Made by a program: the position numbers and the translations under genes. A stretch of 64,000 nucleotides of DNA from Bolinopsis microptera (Eukaryota; Ctenophora; Tentaculata; Lobata; Bolinopsidae): positions 19,140,740-19,204,739 of the forward strand of contig NC_087074.1 of assembly GCF_026151205.1 (NCBI RefSeq). The letters are read 5' to 3'. The notes below the pieces were generated by a model. The model searched no databases. It was not told the DNA's origin and saw only the letters and a program-made list of their open reading frames with translations. This document shows, piece after piece, positions 44,901 to 54,476 of this stretch (position 1 is its first letter; the number at the start of each line of letters is the position of its first letter).

Positions 44901-44977
44901 TACATGCCTTAAATTCCCTCCGCCCCTCAGGAATGAATAGTACAAACCCTTTTAAGATTCCTTTATTGCATAATTGA
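41951..44977 (+). CDS. Penelope-like reverse transcriptase with GIY-YIG nuclease
   Basis: A single intact frame of about 1008 residues from the first ATG; the frame is open a little further upstream, to 41933. The N-terminal 250 residues are basic. Then come WLECMNNEGKLSVVQADKGG, YFYPSLKIHK, FTFDFKALYDSL (first catalytic Asp), NGVPTGGSLCVQLANI and the catalytic YIDD at about residue 612. A Cys/His cluster (CRKKNCATC) precedes the GIY-YIG type endonuclease starting about residue 893 (IIYLIRCKLCGKPYVGKST, then RVRFGEHR). Penelope elements insert by target-primed reverse transcription using the nuclease. No stop or frameshift is visible, so it could be functional. Confidence 0.92.
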   Translation: MVLEPDFSLDNGKTQPIVNQNDESHLLENSQTGEKTVFQKLQLLKMKLKFLRNCVKLKRPPPSLRVKGAPTIPDASKLKHFSVLETLMLGEAINNKLNEIKHMASVFKAGAHEKIPLVPSEVKRTKEKHQNKLDFYKQQEETEWKRWPRKTLKTLQLIEGNKKRVNFKNRQQKNRRRTEKEAKRLIKDGSVVILVNEPVPPGAVCVLGKGLGFVPTPSLDVEGTRLDMRLTTNRILQSSNQSLNSNDQFETPNLPQIPPKLYQKSYYSSQSSDDSSVNDIVKSMEADLDQRLTIQKTTRGDTKKNLSKEETEGLKWLECMNNEGKLSVVQADKGGAVIIINPETLRKKTLEKLQNPNIYTELKEDLTQTLHHELFLKWVEGKEKGFIHPMTAKSVMGVSDNDSTKEGKDKTNAKSTSSHFKPGKAYFYPSLKIHKLKRKDLVPGIEPPVRLVTALQEGIAKRSDVFLASEYFKNLEKDYCEDLLTDSTDALRWLKVCNEVETDKRALRAFTFDFKALYDSLNPELVKEAVHHAMNTTRPDWTPALCDWLVDLVDISLRSSIGCFEDKWYVQKNGVPTGGSLCVQLANITVFYVMNKCVYSNTDMMKRVRTVRRYIDDGAGFFYSTERKFDQWISDVNKSLKEYGLLIDESQWKEVGTPVAFLDIEFCFDPEGNLQTDLHIKETDSRSYLHFSSAHPNHIYSGIVYSQCIRLRRIINSQERLETRLSELSQAFKAAAYPSKMVNNISKKVLNSERNLERRPPKDNTLKPEILPIRVVSTYGSDSDIVTTVKKYEENLKKTRSFCNLSDSKQQSNTLEEKKNGKKFFQFVKKTGSNLKSRLVKVKEIALGNKHGQTRPCRKKNCATCESIDSATQISINGKRVKPAPGTCITYNIIYLIRCKLCGKPYVGKSTRMLRVRFGEHRRAFYKIISGQKVDTDDDSNCVGLHLHIEHGLTQKENFNNSVSVCILENSSPSSLDVKEHRYIHALNSLRPSGMNSTNPFKIPLLHN

Positions 44978-45244
44978 TTTTTATTTTGTCTGAGGGGCTT
45001 TCCATAAATTATTTTTTTAAAATAATTGGTCCTTTTATTGATGTTTCATATTTCACGGCAGTTTCCTTTTCAGAGTTTGAGTTTATATTAATTAGAAACT
45101 AACCATACTATCTTTTAGATTTATGTCACTTATGATGGCTCCGGCTGAAAGTACTATGACTCATTTTATCTAGAAGATTGTAGTTTCATTGCTTCTGAAG
45201 TAGCTATCAGTTCGCCGGTCAATGTTGGGTATAATACTCTTGTG
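44720..45244 (+). repeat. 3' pseudo-LTR of the Penelope-like element
   Basis: Matches the upstream copy and contains the end of the ORF, the stop at 44975-44977 and about 265 bp of 3' flank. Followed directly by a TATATATATGTATTATATATA run. Confidence 0.9.
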
Positions 45245-45684
45245 TATATATATGTATTATATATATATAATAAATAAATAAATAATTGAACAAGGTACTG
45301 TAAGTGCTTCTAAACTCATGTTTAGACAAAATGTCACTATAAGACCCAAAACTAGTGGCTCACGACATGAAGTTATGGGCAAAAATTAAAGAGTGAGAAA
45401 ATATTCTGTTTAAATCATTTCTGGCAGAGATCGGCCACAATATTACGTAATTTACTATTTGATAATCTCAACGAGATACTATTTAGATTATCATGCTAAT
45501 TATGTTAAATTTACTAATTTTGCTAATTATAATAATCATACTGATCATACTAATTATAATAGTTATACTTATTGTACTAATTATACTAATTGCATTAATT
45601 ACACTAATTATACTAATTATAATAATTATACTAATTTAGATACTTATTATACTAATTAAAATACTAATTATACTGTTTACTCAC
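45245..45684. repeat. AT-rich tract with ACTAATTAT-type repeat
   Basis: TA-dinucleotides and (AATA)n at 45245-45285, then about 200 bp of degenerate TACTAATTATA units (45490-45675) ending next to the NOX exon. No coding content. Confidence 0.75.
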
Positions 45685-46720
45685 CACACTGATTTTAATA
45701 TGGATGCATACGGTGTTACTCCGACTCCAGCTCCAATTGAAACCGTAGTCTTGTACTTGAATATGTCCTGAGATCATAGAATGTAAGGTGAAACTCACAG
45801 GTTTCTCGTGAATAATAGCTGATACATTCTTATCAATTATTCTTTGGTTGACTGGTTGGGCTATGAGTTCATTATAGGATATAAAGCAAGTCGAGTTTGC
45901 ACAGAAAATGTGCAACTAACGTCCGATGGTGTCCCATAAGGTCCATCAACTGCTATCTTAAAGTTAAGCTCTGCTCTCTTTCCCTCTTTGGTAGTCTTGT
46001 CTTTAGAATGACCGGCTACAGCTTTCAGTAGGGAAGCTGTATAAATGGTTGGGTTAGACAATATGTTTAGTTTTCTTCAAACTATGTCTCCAAAAACTGA
46101 ACGAAAGCTTAAAAAGATAAACTGGAGAGAACAGGACATATTAATTGACACAACAATACAATTTACTACTAACACCAGGTAAACATCCCTGTAATAACTT
46201 ACCTGTCCAGTCACCCGATTTCCTGATATGCACGGAGAGATAGTCCTCTTCGGGAGCTGTAGTTAGGGTGAAGGGATGCCACTCAAATATAGACAACTCA
46301 CTACATTGCAGGAACACGTACTGGGGAGGGTGTAGTGGGTTTTTATTTTTATTTTTATCGAGAGGTCTGATATTGAGATGACTTGGCAGCAGTTTAGAAA
46401 CTGTTAAAATAGCTTTAATAACTAGGATTGAGTATTAATCATTTATTTTGTATGAACCATATTAACATGAATTAACTATAGAATATATATGTGACTAGTA
46501 GATTCTTCATCACTATGACTACGCGTAATGTTGTGCTGTATTTCTCACCTGGCCAGCATGCTGTTTCCAGCCCTTCTTCCTCATCCTTAGTTCCAGACAA
46601 GGTCCAGGATGCTCAATAGCCTTGTACACAACCGCCGGGTTGAACCGCCTTAACCACCATATAAACTACAATCCGGTCAATAGTGTAGATTATCAGGGGC
46701 ACTCCGGCCCACCAATACGA
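45685..46720 (-). pseudogene. NADPH oxidase (NOX2-like) fragment, four exons with a frameshift
   Basis: Minus exons: 46720-46549, 46320-46203, 46036-45921, 45770-45685. They give the start of the dehydrogenase half of a NOX enzyme: last membrane segment (SYWWAGVPLIIYTIDRI), VVYKAIEHPGPCLELRM, GQ/YVFLQC, the FAD-binding [19 protein letters not shown] and GDWTG, LNFKIAVDGPYG and the NADPH-binding [19 protein letters not shown]. Phases of introns 2 to 4 fit. In the first exon the membrane segment and the VVYKAIEHPG part lie in different frames, about 1 nt out near 46655-46685. The haem-binding membrane part upstream and the rest of the NADPH domain downstream are absent; a Penelope element and AT repeats begin where the next exon should follow. 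NOX enzymes move electrons across membranes to make superoxide. I read this as a broken gene; an assembly error at the frameshift is possible. Confidence 0.7.
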
Positions 46721-46968
46721 CTGAAGATTTTATGTAAGAGAAGAATAAAGTTTTCTGTGAAGAAAATATACAACATTAATCTCATTACAGCATCTTTAAA
46801 ATACTTAAATGTGACAAGGAGTTCAAGGACCAATAATTGGTGAGATGAGGAACAATCGAAAAATTATCAGACACACCACGCAGTGAGTCACGACGAGACT
46901 AATATTTCCAAAAGAGCCAGACCACAGTTAAACCAACCTTGGAGTAGTTGACATAGCCAGGACCCTTA

Positions 46969-48935
46969 AAGGACCAGTTAACTCGAAAAAAAGTTATCCT
47001 CATATTTTGACAGATTGTGACAAATAGCAAACTGAGCAACGAATCGTAATTCCTAAATCTCTAACTGCTCTCTAACGCGTGTGAATAGCGTTTGTATTAT
47101 TTTGGCGATGACGTAACGAAGTCCCTGGCGCGCACAGAGGAGCTCGCGAGACTGTATTTTACAGGTAGAAATGGACATGATACACAACTTTAGAGTTAAC
47201 TTTAGAGAAAATCATAAGTCATTTATCTAAAATTAAGCTGTTAGTGTTCATGATCAACCTTTGGCGACAATGTTTTACGTGAAATGTAAAAATCAGGAGT
47301 AATATAAAAAGTGTATTTTTAGACTTAAGTGCTAGCTCATAGTTTAAGAATTATATTTGATTCACGATGTCAATCCTTCGCAGCTCGGTGAGGCACAGTG
47401 GTTGCGAGAAGAATTATTTGATGCGCGGCGCGACCCAGTAGTGCATCGCGCTACAAGAATTATATAAATTAACATTTGTCGTTTAGCCATGTCAGAATCA
47501 ATCGTGCCGTAATATATCAATATGGCCAAAGAATAATAGGGTCTTGAAAATTCTATAGTTGTTCAGTGGGTCGGTTGACCACGCGCGAAGTGCTAGGGTG
47601 CATTCTCATTGACAATTAAACTTGGTCAAAGATAATTATACACAATTCCTAAATTAAATCAATATAATCATGTAGATATGAGTATTCAACACTACTCGAC
47701 AACAAATATTTGTCGGCCCATCGACGATTCAGTTGCCGAAACAAAAATCAAATGTTTGCTTTTTCGTTTCGGGAACTCTTTGAACTCAATATTATATGCA
47801 ACTAATCATACTTTATAATGGTTTCATCAGCAGTAATAGAAAGCGCAGCTGAGTATAAAAATGTATTTTACAAGCGCGTACAAAATTTGTAGCAAAAATT
47901 CCTTGTATCACGTGGTGACCCCCGCTGCCGCTTCACTATAGTTTCGACGATACAGGGGGAGCCGCGCACTCGTGCGCGGCGGGTCATACAATACAACGTA
48001 TGACAAAAATTCCTACACTGCGAACTTATTTTATTTACATTTTCAGACAACTGTTAGAACCAAATTTATCCAAATCGGTAGATATAATAAAGTTTGTGCC
48101 AATTAATGGCGCTTATTGCATTGTAGCGTGATGCGTTGCTCGGCCGCGCCGCGCATCCAATATAATGCTTTTTGCTTGTAGTGGCGTGCGCTCGCCTCCC
48201 GGCGCGAAAGCACAATATGGTTAAATGAACTACTGGGCCTCGCCGAGCTGCGAAGAATTTTAATTGCAGACATCGTCAATTAAAGCGCTTATTACATAAA
48301 CTACATTGCAAAAGTCACATTAACGTTGGTTGTCAAATGTTGTATGACCCGCCGCACATGAGTGCGCGGCTCCCCCTGTATCGTAGAAACTGTATGCTAG
48401 TGAAACGACCGTGGGGGTCAGTACGACATGAAAAACGTTGGGGCCATAAAAATGTATAAAATAAATATGATTTGATTTAATTGATACTAAATAAAATTGT
48501 TGTCTTCTTAAATATTTCGAGAAGAAAGCGCGCGCTACTTCGAAGAAATTTAGACAAGTAACATCCGTCAATAAAAACATATATAATATGGAATAAAATA
48601 TTGCCGTCAAAGCATAGTATATGGTGTTGCAATATTTTATAAATGTATTAGAAAGTCCGTGGTCGCAGGGAGAAAATTAATTTTATTTTTTGGTAGTCAG
48701 TTCTTAATGCATCAAAAAAATATCCGTCACAATCGAAGATACATCCGTTTAAAATGTAGCTGGCATTGAACATAACGTAATTACTACAAAACCGATAAAA
48801 ATGTCACTCGTAAATCTTTGCACGTGCGCTTTTGAACACCGTTACCATGGTTACTATGCAGCTCCCTATTTCTCAAAGTATCATAATTATTAAATCTAAA
48901 ATAGTTAATAATTTAATTAATTATTAACAGGCCCC
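46969..48935. mobile_element. Foldback element copy A (nested inverted repeats, GC-rich core)
   Basis: Left end TTAAAGGACCAGTTAACTCG is shared with a second copy at 50921; the right end (TTAACAGGCCCCTTAACG near 48926) is its rough inverse. Inside are nested inverted pairs: TCCTTCGCAGCTCGGTGAGG (47383) against CCTCGCCGAGCTGCGAAGAA (48239); ATGCGCGGCGCG (47423) against CGCGCCGCGCAT (48145); GTATCACGTGGTGACCCCCG...GATACAGGGGGAGCCGCGCAC (47906-47971) against its inverse at 48345-48420. Each of the latter also holds a GCCGCGCACTCGTGCGCGGC-type palindrome. No open frame of note, so it is non-autonomous. Confidence 0.6.
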
Positions 48936-49451
48936 TTAACGTGGGCAATAACATACGCTTCTCAAAGTAGGGACAGAGCTGTACATACTGGGGGAATGTT
49001 TTGACACAACAGCACTGTAAGACTGGATCTTAGCTTGAACAATATTCTCTACATCGGTTTTAACAGTACTCTGGAGCGAATCTAGCTCTTTAGTATTCAT
49101 GTCAAAAATTTCCCCTTGTAACTGAATTACTGATTTCTGAGAATTAATCATGTCACTTTTGATTTCGTCTAATTTTGTTGTCGCTTTTAGGAAGAGATCC
49201 TTATATTCAACAATACCCTGGAACGCATCAAAAATGTGCTTTACTAAAACGTCTTTGTTTGGTTTCTTGAACTTGCCTAATGTAATATGGCTATCTTCAT
49301 CACAGTTTATTGTCTTCATCACTTCTTCAACCCAACAACCAAGATCATTAGCAGCATCAGGAAACATGCCCTTATATTCACTTGACCACATTGTAGAGTC
49401 AAAGTCTACGTTTCCCATTATGTATTTAGAATTGTATAGCGCCAGACACAA
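48936..49451 (-). mobile_element. Retroelement ORF1-like coiled-coil protein fragment
   Basis: A 171-aa minus frame: an N-terminal globular part (SSEYKGMFPDAANDLGCW) followed by a heptad-rich stretch (KLDEIKSDMINSQKSVIQLQ, VKTDVENIVQAKIQSYSAVV). This layout matches ORF1-type proteins that accompany LINE reverse transcriptases in invertebrate genomes (family recalled, not searched). No RT follows. The frame ends in the border of foldback element A. Could instead be a short host gene; confidence is limited. Confidence 0.45.
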
Positions 49452-49858
49452 AGTAGCAGCTAAGTCGTCGTTGAATTGTAGCGATAAAATATGAGATAAG
49501 AGAGCTTAATAATCAACGAGTAACAAAACTACACACTACACTCATTAAAATAACCAATTAAATTAAATTTGTTTTACTAAATCTTTGTTTTACATAATAA
49601 TATGTAAATCAGCTGTATTAAAATAAATTTTCTTGGTTTTCAAGTTTTCAGCTTATTAACTATCTGTTTTTTCGTTCGAGACTATTTGTAGCTACTCTAG
49701 ATTTGGTAAGGTTCAAAAATTAATGTAAATGAAAATGTTCCAATCTCATAAAACAATTAGTTGAAAGGTAAATCAAATTTTAAAGATGATTTTTGTAAAG
49801 AATATCTTAAATGATTTATTGAACTATTCCTAATCAGTCCATTACATAGGATGAAAGT
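49452..49858. other. Region upstream of TRAPPC4
   Basis: AT-rich, no coding content seen. It must hold the TRAPPC4 promoter; I see no clear TATA box. Confidence 0.4.
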
Positions 49859-52800
49859 ATGATATACTCTGTGTACATAATCAACAAAGCAGGGGGATTG
49901 ATTTATGACGAAGATTTCTCTTGGACTAAACATACTGAAGAGCATACATGGCAAGAGCATCCTATACCTTTAGTCTTCACCGGTGATACTGGAAGAGTAC
50001 TTGTTAAGTTTGGGGAGGTAATTTTAGTATACATTTAATATTATGATATCATACATTTTTGTTTTCAACTTTCAATATTTCCGACATATGTCAGCGATCA
50101 TGCTGAAGAAATAACGTTAAGCTAGAAACTGTCAAGTTCCACCTCATTATGCCGTGGTCATGTTACCCAAACAATGAACATGAACTACTAGTTACAAAAT
50201 AATAAATGAATTTGCTTTCAGCTTGGCACAATAAAACCAGGATATTCAGTGATAGCTGTTAATAGACAACCAGTGACTGGTACTATGGGGCCCACAGAGA
50301 GGCCTATCGTGGAGATGATTAATGATCCTGAGTGCTATCCATTGAGCCTCACATTTGGCAAGTCAGTCATAATATGTTAATTGAATTGTACAAATTTGCT
50401 TCATAATGAACAATACATTTTCAGTACACTCCAATGTAACTTGTAAAATAAATATTTGACTTGTTGTTTGTGTCACCTAGTCTAGGGAGCATGAGCAGCT
50501 AAGGATCCAATGGATCTACGCGATCTCCTCGGTTGACTCAGCCTAATGATAGGAAACTTGATTGAGGGTTAAATGAGGAGGGGTACCTGCTAAAAGATCA
50601 AGAATCTTACTAGGATACCCCTTCAGTAAATCTACATTGTAGTATACTGTAAACATAGTACTATTACTATTACTATTACTATTACTGTCATCATGTTGTA
50701 CGAATCCCCTTCAACAACGAATCCCCTTCAACAAATTTAATCCAGTGTTCTCGGCCCACAGGTTCCTCCTATTAAAAAAAAAAAATTTTGAATTTGGTAA
50801 ATGTGTGCTGACTCCACCACCTATGTATTTAACCTAATATTTAGTGTATTACAGGTAGACATTGACTTAGGTAGGTATTTTTCTCTTAAGGTAGATATTA
50901 TTAAGAATTTGGTAAATTTCTTAAAGGACCAGTTAACTGAAAAAAAAGTTATCCTCATATTTTGACAGATTGTGACAAATAGCAAACTAAGCAACGAGTC
51001 GAAATTCCTAAATCTCTAACTGCTCTCTAACGCGTGTAAATAGCGTTTGTATTATTTTGGCGATGACGTCATAAAGTCCCTTGCGCGCGCAGAAGAGCTC
51101 GTGAGACTGTATTTTACAGGTAGAAAATGGACATAATACAATGTTTTTCCCCGAATAACTTGAAAAGTAAGTAATTTAGGGTACATGTTGCTTCATAAGT
51201 TGTATATAAACATGGCCATTCTGCACAATTTGCACGCATTCAAAAAACCTTTAGGGCCTTCATAGCCCAATTTACCAGATACCCATAGTTTTGCATGATT
51301 TCTGGAACCGAAAATCAGTTTTTCGCCAATAACTGAAAAAGTAAGCACTTTAAGGCATATGTTTGTTCGTAAGTCATTTGCGTAAGTCATTTGCAATTGC
51401 GGTTCTTTTGCACCCTGTCTAAAGACTCTATCACGATCCTATCGAAAATGGGCTCAGCACCACGCCCAAAATGGTTTTTGGCGAATTTCTCGAAAAGTAA
51501 GGATTTTAGGCCATGTGTTGCTCAATAACTCCTACATAAACATGCATATGCGGCTTCGTTTAAGCCTATTTTGAAGTCTCTACGACCTTCAGAAGCAAGG
51601 GGTCGGTTACGTTATTGGGTCAATATGGGCGTGGCCCTCCTGGGTTTTCTCCACGGTCAAAAAAATGTCTCCAATCGAAAATCGTTTATTCATACCTTCG
51701 GGAAGGTCTGTGCAAAGTTTCGTGAGTATTTGAACATTTGCAGGTTCATTTCCATAAATGTCCATAAATGACTGGACTACACAACTTTAGAGTTAACTTT
51801 AGAGAAACTCATAAGTCATTTATCTCAAATCAAGCTGTTAGTGTCCATGATCAACCTGTGGCGACAATGTTTTACGTGAAATGTAAAAATCAGGAGTAAT
51901 ATAAAAAGTGTATTTTTAGATTAAAGTGCTAGCTCATAGTTTTAGAATTGTATAGATTAACGTTGGTCGTTTAGCCATCTAACAATCGATCGCGGATCGT
52001 GCCGTAATATTATATGGCCAGAGAATAATAGGGTCTTGGAAATTCTATAGTTGTTCAGTGGGTCGATTGACTGAACACGTTTGCACTTGGTATTTAAACT
52101 TACCAGTAGTTTATTTATGTTATGTACCGATGATAATGCAATTAGGATAACAACTAGGTAAGCTGTAAGTCTAATTCAAAACACACCGTACACTCCAATC
52201 AGTATTACTATTTGGTAGACCCGAGACCGGGTATTTTGGCGGGAATTCTGTTCCCACGGCACTGTTCTGATAGAAGCTACTTCTACTAATGGTCCCAGAG
52301 GAACGGCCGTAAAGTAGCCAGACTTCTTGTCTCCTGTACTGGCTGACACATGCAGATTAAAGTTATAAATTTCGCTATGCTATAAATATAATTGCTCTCG
52401 GAATTGAACAAACTCCTACTTATCTAGATCCTTTCTAAATTCGTTAGAGTTTCATGGACTGGGGAAAAATAATCGGTACAGTCTCCCTAGCTGCTTGTGT
52501 AATTAAGCAATGAAAACAATCCAAAATTATCACATATGACATAAGTTGTAATAGCAGAAACTTTCTAACCGTACATTCACCCGCCACTGTTCAAGAACCT
52601 ATATCACTGTTTTAAATCATGATGTGAGCACTGTACATCCAATCAGCTATTCCTTTAGTTAGAATGATAGCCAAAACTATAAGGATTTTGGAGAACTAGG
52701 GTAATAGTCATAATTCTAAAATTTGAGTGAGTTACACGTGTTTTATTGACGATGATAAACATTTGTAATGTAAATTACGCTATGCAAGCGCGCACTGAGG

Positions 52801-53975
52801 GACTTTATGACGTCACGAGGCCACAGCTTATTATTGCAATAACACGCGTTACACGTACGCTAGAGAGTTGGTTCTTTCGGCGATACGATTCTTTACCAGT
52901 TTGTCACAGCTGATTTAAATCTTAGCCAAATTGGAGACTAGATTCCAGATTTATATATTTTTTAAGTGATATTTAATAAATGATTAAAAGAAACAATTTT
53001 AAAGTTGCCATAGTAAAGCCTTTAGGTCCAAAAATATACCCATTATGCTCACTTAAAAACAACTCTAAATCAGTAGGCTGTCACTCTATTAATGCACCAC
53101 ACCGCTTCCTCCACTGCACTAAAAGTTATACAATAAATTCTACAATCCTAATTTTGTATCGTGATGGAGACCGGTGTCCATACAAAACATTTACTAGGTT
53201 GCCGTTTGGTGTGAGCAATAGCGAACAGCACGCACACTCCTTTGCCCCGTCAACCTATATCTAATCTATTTAAAGAGTGACAACCATACTACACATTGAA
53301 TTAGGATTCCTTTAAATATCAAATTGATTTATTGTAAACTTGTTTACTCTGTAATAAATGGCATAAAATTGAATTTTTGTTTAACTGAATTTTTGTTTAA
53401 CTGATACTTTTCGACAGTGTTTATGTACTAAATGACATAAAAATAATTGAAATTTCAGAGGAAAAGTTGGAGCAAACGAAAAACTTATGTTAGCGAGCAT
53501 GTTTCATTCCCTGTTTGCAATTTCCTCTAAAATCTCACCTATTGAGGGTAGCTCTGGTATTCAGCAGCTCATCACGGATGAATTTAGTTTGGACTGTTTT
53601 CAGACAATAACAGGTAAAAGAATTGATTTTAATTGTATTTAAGTTTATTGTTTATTGTTATAATATATAATAATATTAGTTACATGAGTTAAAAATTCTA
53701 AGCAAACAATGTAACAGGAAACTTTCATTAATATAAGGATATTAACTGCAATTTTTGTTTCAGGAGTGAAATTTTTTGTGATAGTGGACCACAAACAAAC
53801 GGCATGCGAGCCATTACTGCATAGAATATACGAGTTATACACTGACTTTGTCCTCAAAAATCCATTTTATCTTATTGACATGCCTATAAGATGTGACTTA
53901 TTTGATCAGAACCTAAAACGAGTTATAGAGCAGGTTGAAAGAGCTAGTGCATACAGCAGTGCTACTTTAGCCTGA
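49859..53975 (+). CDS. TRAPPC4: Trafficking protein particle complex subunit 4 (synbindin)
   Basis: Four exons: 49859-50017, 50222-50361, 53459-53613, 53764-53975; phases 0, 2, 1; 666 nt, 221 residues, against 219 in vertebrates. It opens [20 protein letters not shown] (first strands of the longin/sybindin fold), has the inserted PDZ-like part ([17 protein letters not shown]), then the strongly conserved [53 protein letters not shown] and [18 protein letters not shown]4 is a core subunit of the TRAPP complexes, the Rab1/Ypt1 exchange factor of ER-Golgi and autophagy traffic. The 3.1-kb intron 2 is inflated by a transposon. All conserved blocks are present, so the gene looks functional. Confidence 0.95.
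50921..52960. mobile_element. Foldback element copy B inside TRAPPC4 intron 2
   Basis: Left part (50921-51145) matches copy A at 46969-47190 (TTTTGACAGATTGTGACAAA, TCTCTAACTGCTCTCTAACG, GGCGATGACGTCATAAAGTC). The match resumes at 51778-52075 against 47191-47580. The extra 630 bp between holds three degenerate units of about 165 bp (TCGAAAAGTAAG...TTAGG.CA.TGTTG). The right end 52785-52925 is an imperfect inverse of the left (GCGCGC..TGAGGGACTTTATGACGTCA...TTTGTCACA). No coding region. Confidence 0.65.
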
Positions 53976-54476
53976 ATCTTACTTCTTCAACATAAGTTGA
54001 AATATTTTTAATGGAGCAGAGGACAGATCAAATTGAGAAGATAGAGAACTGATAATGTTAAACTTCTTTCTGTTGTAGCTTATTTTCTGTTATGACCTGT
54101 TTATGGAAATGAGTTATCTAAGCTGAGTTATATCAGTTCATGATTTGAGATGATCATGTTAACTTGATTTTATGTTCTGAAATTGGAAGTTTACAAATTG
54201 AATTGTGTGACATTGAATTCTTGATAAATTGCTTTAACTTTTTGGTTGCATGTTATCGATCTACTTAGTCTTTTAAGAAACTTAATTTTCATGTAAAGTT
54301 CTAGCTGGTATGAATTTGTTGAAAAATGCGTGTCTAAAATTTAACTATTCAGAACTTGCATTATAGGTAGATCAGTGTTCCCAATAATTTATTGTCTCGA
54401 TTAAAATTGTCTGAGAATACTTCTGAAATATAACACCTTTAACTAAACCATATCATAATGTAAGGTGCGATTAGTC
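53976..54476. other. Intergenic gap between TRAPPC4 and the first AKR gene
   Basis: About 500 bp holding the TRAPPC4 3' end and the promoter of the first aldo-keto reductase gene. I see no other feature. Confidence 0.5.

Larger units (their letters stand above)
41399..45244 (+). mobile_element. Full-length Penelope-like element with GIY-YIG endonuclease
   Basis: Two direct repeats of about 523 bp (41399-41921 and 44720-45244) flank and overlap the coding region. The upstream copy repeats the last 86 codons of the ORF and the 3' flank, the usual pseudo-LTR arrangement of Penelope elements. The copies differ only by a 2-bp indel and one or two bases (TATATTTTAG versus TATATTAATTAG), so the insertion is young. 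It sits next to the right end of the GGA element and just downstream (3') of the NOX fragment on the other strand, and may have displaced the end of that gene. Confidence 0.9.

Noticed and set aside
52980-53264. 94-aa frame in TRAPPC4 intron 2 containing [13 protein letters not shown]
   Set aside because: The motif recalls a gypsy-type RT (FxRLPFG), but the match is about a dozen residues with no other RT block nearby; not enough to call an element.
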